Shown: positions 61,762 through 64,000 of the stretch, in pieces
Numbering within the stretch: position 1 is the stretch's first letter
Layout: the number at the start of each line of letters is the position of its first letter
Source: Amphritea pacifica
GTDB lineage: Bacteria; Pseudomonadota; Gammaproteobacteria; Pseudomonadales; Balneatricaceae
Length of the DNA: 64,000 bases
Assembly: GCF_016924145.1 (NCBI RefSeq)
Contig: NZ_JAFFZO010000007.1
Location: 1 to 64,000, forward strand
Direction: 5' to 3'
Translations under genes and position numbers: made by a program
The notes under the pieces: model-generated
Told to the model about the DNA's origin: nothing
Databases searched by the model: none
Seen by the model: the letters and a program-made list of their open reading frames with translations, nothing else

Positions 61762-61803
61762 GTGCCTATAAATAAGCGCCTATAAATAAGTGCCTATATA
61801 TGA
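61762..61803 (+). repeat. Three tandem 14-bp repeats reaching into a start codon
   Basis: GTGCCTATAAATAA, GCGCCTATAAATAA and GTGCCTATATATGA follow each other without a gap. The ATG of the PP-loop gene (61800) is formed inside the third copy. Each copy has a TATAAAT/TATATAT, similar to a -10 element. There is no Shine-Dalgarno sequence before the ATG. Confidence 0.75.
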
Positions 61804-62486
61804 AGAAAAAAACACTGGTGTCCTGGAGCAGCGGAAAAGACAGCGCGTGGGCGCTGTATCAGCTACAAAAGGATCCGGACATCGAACTGAAAGGTCTGGT
61901 TTGTACCATTAACAAGGAATTCGATCGTGTTGCGATGCATGGTGTACGGGTAGAGTTACTCAAAGCCCAGGCCAGAAGTATCGGTTTACCGCTGGAGATC
62001 ATTGAACTGCCCAATCCTTGTAGCAACGAAGACTATGCAGAAATCATGGGTCGCTTTGTACGGCGACTGCAAAACGATGGCATCGACTGTATGGCCTTTG
62101 GTGACCTTTATCTTGAAGATATTCGGGCCTATCGAGAGAAAAATCTGGCAGGAACCGGTATTACGCCGCTCTTCCCACTATGGCAAATTCCCACCGACCA
62201 GTTATCCAGAGAGATGCTGAAGGGTGGGCTGAAAACAGTGATTACCTGCGTTGATCCGGCACAGGCACCAACTGACCTGGCCGGTAGAGAGTATGATCAG
62301 ACCTTGATTGATGAACTACCGGATTCGGTTGATCCCTGTGGCGAGAATGGTGAGTTTCATAGTTTTGTCTTTGATGGGCCGATGTTCCGCAGCAAAATAG
62401 AGATCAGCATCGGAGAAATTGTTACCCGTGATAACTTTATCTTTGCTGACTTTTTGCCCGTTAAACCAAACCGCCAGGGCGGTTAA
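61800..62486 (+). CDS. PP-loop ATPase, diphthine-ammonia ligase (DPH6)-like
   Basis: A 228-residue member of the adenine nucleotide alpha-hydrolase superfamily. The PP-loop is in SWSSGKDSAWAL near residue 9. Family parts MHGVRVELLKAQARSIGLPLEII, CMAFGDLYLEDIRAYREKN and the closing DPCGENGEFHSFVFDGPMF (CGENGEFH) match the DPH6/MJ0570-type domain. In eukaryotes this domain amidates diphthine on EF2, a residue bacteria lack. The bacterial substrate is therefore unknown. The ATG lies within the third tandem repeat and has no ribosome site, hinting at leaderless or weakly initiated translation. Confidence 0.82.
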   Translation: MKKKTLVSWSSGKDSAWALYQLQKDPDIELKGLVCTINKEFDRVAMHGVRVELLKAQARSIGLPLEIIELPNPCSNEDYAEIMGRFVRRLQNDGIDCMAFGDLYLEDIRAYREKNLAGTGITPLFPLWQIPTDQLSREMLKGGLKTVITCVDPAQAPTDLAGREYDQTLIDELPDSVDPCGENGEFHSFVFDGPMFRSKIEISIGEIVTRDNFIFADFLPVKPNRQGG

Positions 62487-62646
62487 CGGGTGAAACAACC
62501 GGAGTATAAATACCAGTAAAAATAGTCCATATTAACCCTGACAGAATCTGCAGGAGCGCGCGTGTGGAAAAAACCATTTTCTTCAGCGATCAACTCAATC
62601 ATCACTCTTATAGCTATCATTAACACTCTGTTTCATGGAGGAAAAC

Positions 62647-63267
62647 ATGTCTCCCAAAGAGATTGGCCAGGCTTACAACGGCATCACTCATCTGTGGCAA
62701 AGCGATAAGTTCAACCGTACAAATGGTATTGCCCAGCATGAGCGGGCGATTGCCTTCACACAACAGCAGCGAACAGCGTTAGATGTGGGTTGCGGCTGTA
62801 CCGGTAGATTCATCGATCTGCTGCTGGAAAAAGGCTTCGCAATTGAAGGCGTGGATATCTCAGATGAGATGATCAGGCTGGCCCGACAACGCCATCCGCA
62901 GATCCGCTTTCACCATCAGGATATCTGTCAGTGGGTGCTGCCGCAAAGCTATGATTTTATCACCGCCTGGGACAGCATCTGGCACGTTCCTCTTGAGCAA
63001 CAGGAAGCGCTCCTGAGCAAACTGTTTAATGGCCTTAACCCCGGAGGCGTGTGTATTTTTTCCTGTGGTGGCACCAATACGCCTGACGAACACACCGATA
63101 GATTTATGGGGCCTGAAGTGTATTACTCCACACTAGGCATTCCCGGTTTTCTGAAAGTGATTGACGCCTCAGGTTGTATCTGCCGCCACCTGGAGTTTGA
63201 CCAGCACCCCGAATTGCATGCGTACTTTATTGTCCAGAAACCGGGTAAGGCAGCCTGTACGCCCTGA
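62647..63267 (+). CDS. Class I SAM-dependent methyltransferase
   Basis: A 206-residue enzyme. Motif I is ALDVGCGCTGRFIDLLLEKGF near residue 46, followed by IEGVDISDEMIRLARQRHPQ and the HQDICQW step, then YDFITAWDSIWHVP as motif II. The Rossmann core is complete. GGAGG directly precedes the chosen ATG; a methionine four codons earlier lies over that site and was rejected. The substrate is not recognisable. It is not in an obvious operon. Confidence 0.8.
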   Translation: MSPKEIGQAYNGITHLWQSDKFNRTNGIAQHERAIAFTQQQRTALDVGCGCTGRFIDLLLEKGFAIEGVDISDEMIRLARQRHPQIRFHHQDICQWVLPQSYDFITAWDSIWHVPLEQQEALLSKLFNGLNPGGVCIFSCGGTNTPDEHTDRFMGPEVYYSTLGIPGFLKVIDASGCICRHLEFDQHPELHAYFIVQKPGKAACTP

Positions 63268-63395
63268 TTTAGTGCAACATCAACATTTTTAGCAGAAAAA
63301 AAACTACTCTCGATACAATAGGTTGAAATACCTTTTTCATTAGCGCATTTTATACTGCAGGTTTTCACAAACGATCATTAACAGGTAAACAATTC

Positions 63396-64000
63396 ATGAG
63401 CATGATTCACTTTGTCGGTGGCGAAAAAGGTGGGGTTGGCAAATCGGTACTGTCGCGCCTGCTATCACAATATTTTCTGGATAACGCCATGCCCTATACT
63501 GGCCTGGATGCAGATCAGTCCCACCCAACGCTGAGTCGCTACTACCTGGACTATACCCGCCCCATCAACCTGGATCACTTTGAAAGTATCGACCAGATCA
63601 TGGAGCTGGCGTTAGAGAACGATTGCAATATTCTGATCGACCTGCCGGCACAAAGTGAGCGTTTCCTCGACCGCTGGATTGAGGAAAACGGTGTCATCGA
63701 GATGTGTGAAGAGATGGGTATCAAGCTGGCATACTGGTATGCCGTCGACAGCGGGCCTGATTCGGTCAAGCTGCTGGATAATTTTCTCACTAAATACAAT
63801 GATCAGTTTACCGTTCTGGTCGCTAAGAATCAGGGCCGCGGCAGCGACTTCTCCAATATTGAAGCGCTGCCTCAACTGCAAAACTCAGACCGGGAAAGCA
63901 TGCCGCTCTATCAGTTCTATATCCCCGCTCTGCACACCTCCACCATGCAGAAGATTGAAAAACTTGGATTGAGTTTCTGGGCAGCAGCGAACCTGAAAGA
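63396..64000 (+). CDS. ParA/MinD-like P-loop ATPase (cut by the right edge)
   Basis: A frame of at least 201 codons, open to the window end. It opens MIHFVGGEKGGVGKSVLSRLL with a deviant Walker A (KGGVGKS), as in ParA/MinD/Soj. After it come GLDADQSHPTLSRYY (where ParA has an Asp), NILIDLPAQSE (Walker B region) and VAKNQGRGSDF. It resembles a chromosomal family sometimes called mobilisation-type P-loop ATPases, not classic chromosome ParA. There is no ParB in the window. AGGT lies close upstream of the start, so the ribosome site is weak. Confidence 0.75.
   Translation, partial: MSMIHFVGGEKGGVGKSVLSRLLSQYFLDNAMPYTGLDADQSHPTLSRYYLDYTRPINLDHFESIDQIMELALENDCNILIDLPAQSERFLDRWIEENGVIEMCEEMGIKLAYWYAVDSGPDSVKLLDNFLTKYNDQFTVLVAKNQGRGSDFSNIEALPQLQNSDRESMPLYQFYIPALHTSTMQKIEKLGLSFWAAANLK

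Noticed and set aside
1-64000. CRISPR arrays, tRNA, rRNA, prophage or defence islands
   Set aside because: No regularly spaced repeats, no cloverleaf sequences and no phage structural, restriction or toxin-antitoxin genes were recognised by reading; a tool search was not possible.

Overview
The window is ordinary, densely coded gammaproteobacterial chromosome. Protein sequences, the RaiA/HPF, TmcA, DinB and DecR versions and the GlrK-QseG-GlrR order suggest a marine heterotroph of the Oceanospirillales type; this is inferred from family resemblance only, since no rRNA lies in the window. Coding is on both strands in short operons, with good Shine-Dalgarno sites and many rho-independent terminators. 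No tRNA, rRNA or CRISPR array was seen. Mobile DNA is limited to the first codons of an IS630-type transposase at the left edge and a REP/BIME cluster near 54.8 kb.

Region 1 (0-17 kb) is built around branched-chain amino acids. A leftward operon, livG-livF-livK-livH-livM and then a thiolase behind a terminator, imports them. A divergent operon, liuR-liuA-liuB-liuC-liuD-liuE, degrades leucine via isovaleryl-CoA and HMG-CoA to acetyl-CoA and acetoacetate. A perfect palindrome in the shared intergenic region is the likely LiuR operator. An AhpD-like protein and an acyl-CoA synthetase follow. Between liuC and liuD lies a 121-bp insert that begins with a diverged second copy of the start of liuD.

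Region 2 (17-31 kb) holds an RhlE-type helicase, panE, hopJ, a strong CsrB/RsmZ-type sRNA candidate, TauE/SafE and SulP transporters, a deaminase, dinB with a LexA box, an OlsF-like bifunctional acyltransferase for ornithine lipid, a VWA/J-domain protein pair, a large lipoprotein and a fumarylacetoacetase-family enzyme. Region 3 (31-40 kb) has an EF-hand protein followed by the envelope-stress system glrK-qseG-glrR, then ybaK with two secreted proteins, a DUF3820 protein, a MOSC protein and tmcA.

Region 4 (40-50 kb) has an FGGY kinase and glycerophosphodiesterase in tail-to-tail overlap, a GGDEF protein whose active site is destroyed, a DUF924 protein, a membrane-anchored protein, a GST, a predicted nuclease, a ribosome hibernation factor, an SH3 protein and an EAL-like/HDOD protein.

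Region 5 (50-59 kb) is the most coherent metabolic locus. A DUF1445 protein, PxpA, PxpB, PxpC and a DUF4392 protein lie in one row. DUF1445 and DUF4392 are the two halves of mammalian D-glutamate cyclase, here split and wrapped around 5-oxoprolinase. A D-amino acid aminotransferase, which can make D-glutamate, lies 3 kb further on. In between are a BIME, a cysteine-synthase-fold enzyme with a divergent DecR-like regulator, and a LysR regulator.

Region 6 (59-64 kb) has an NMN/nicotinamide riboside salvage pair (pnuC and a NadR-like kinase), an ArsR-regulated old yellow enzyme, a DPH6-like PP-loop enzyme preceded by a 14-bp triple repeat, a methyltransferase and a ParA/MinD-like ATPase cut by the right edge.
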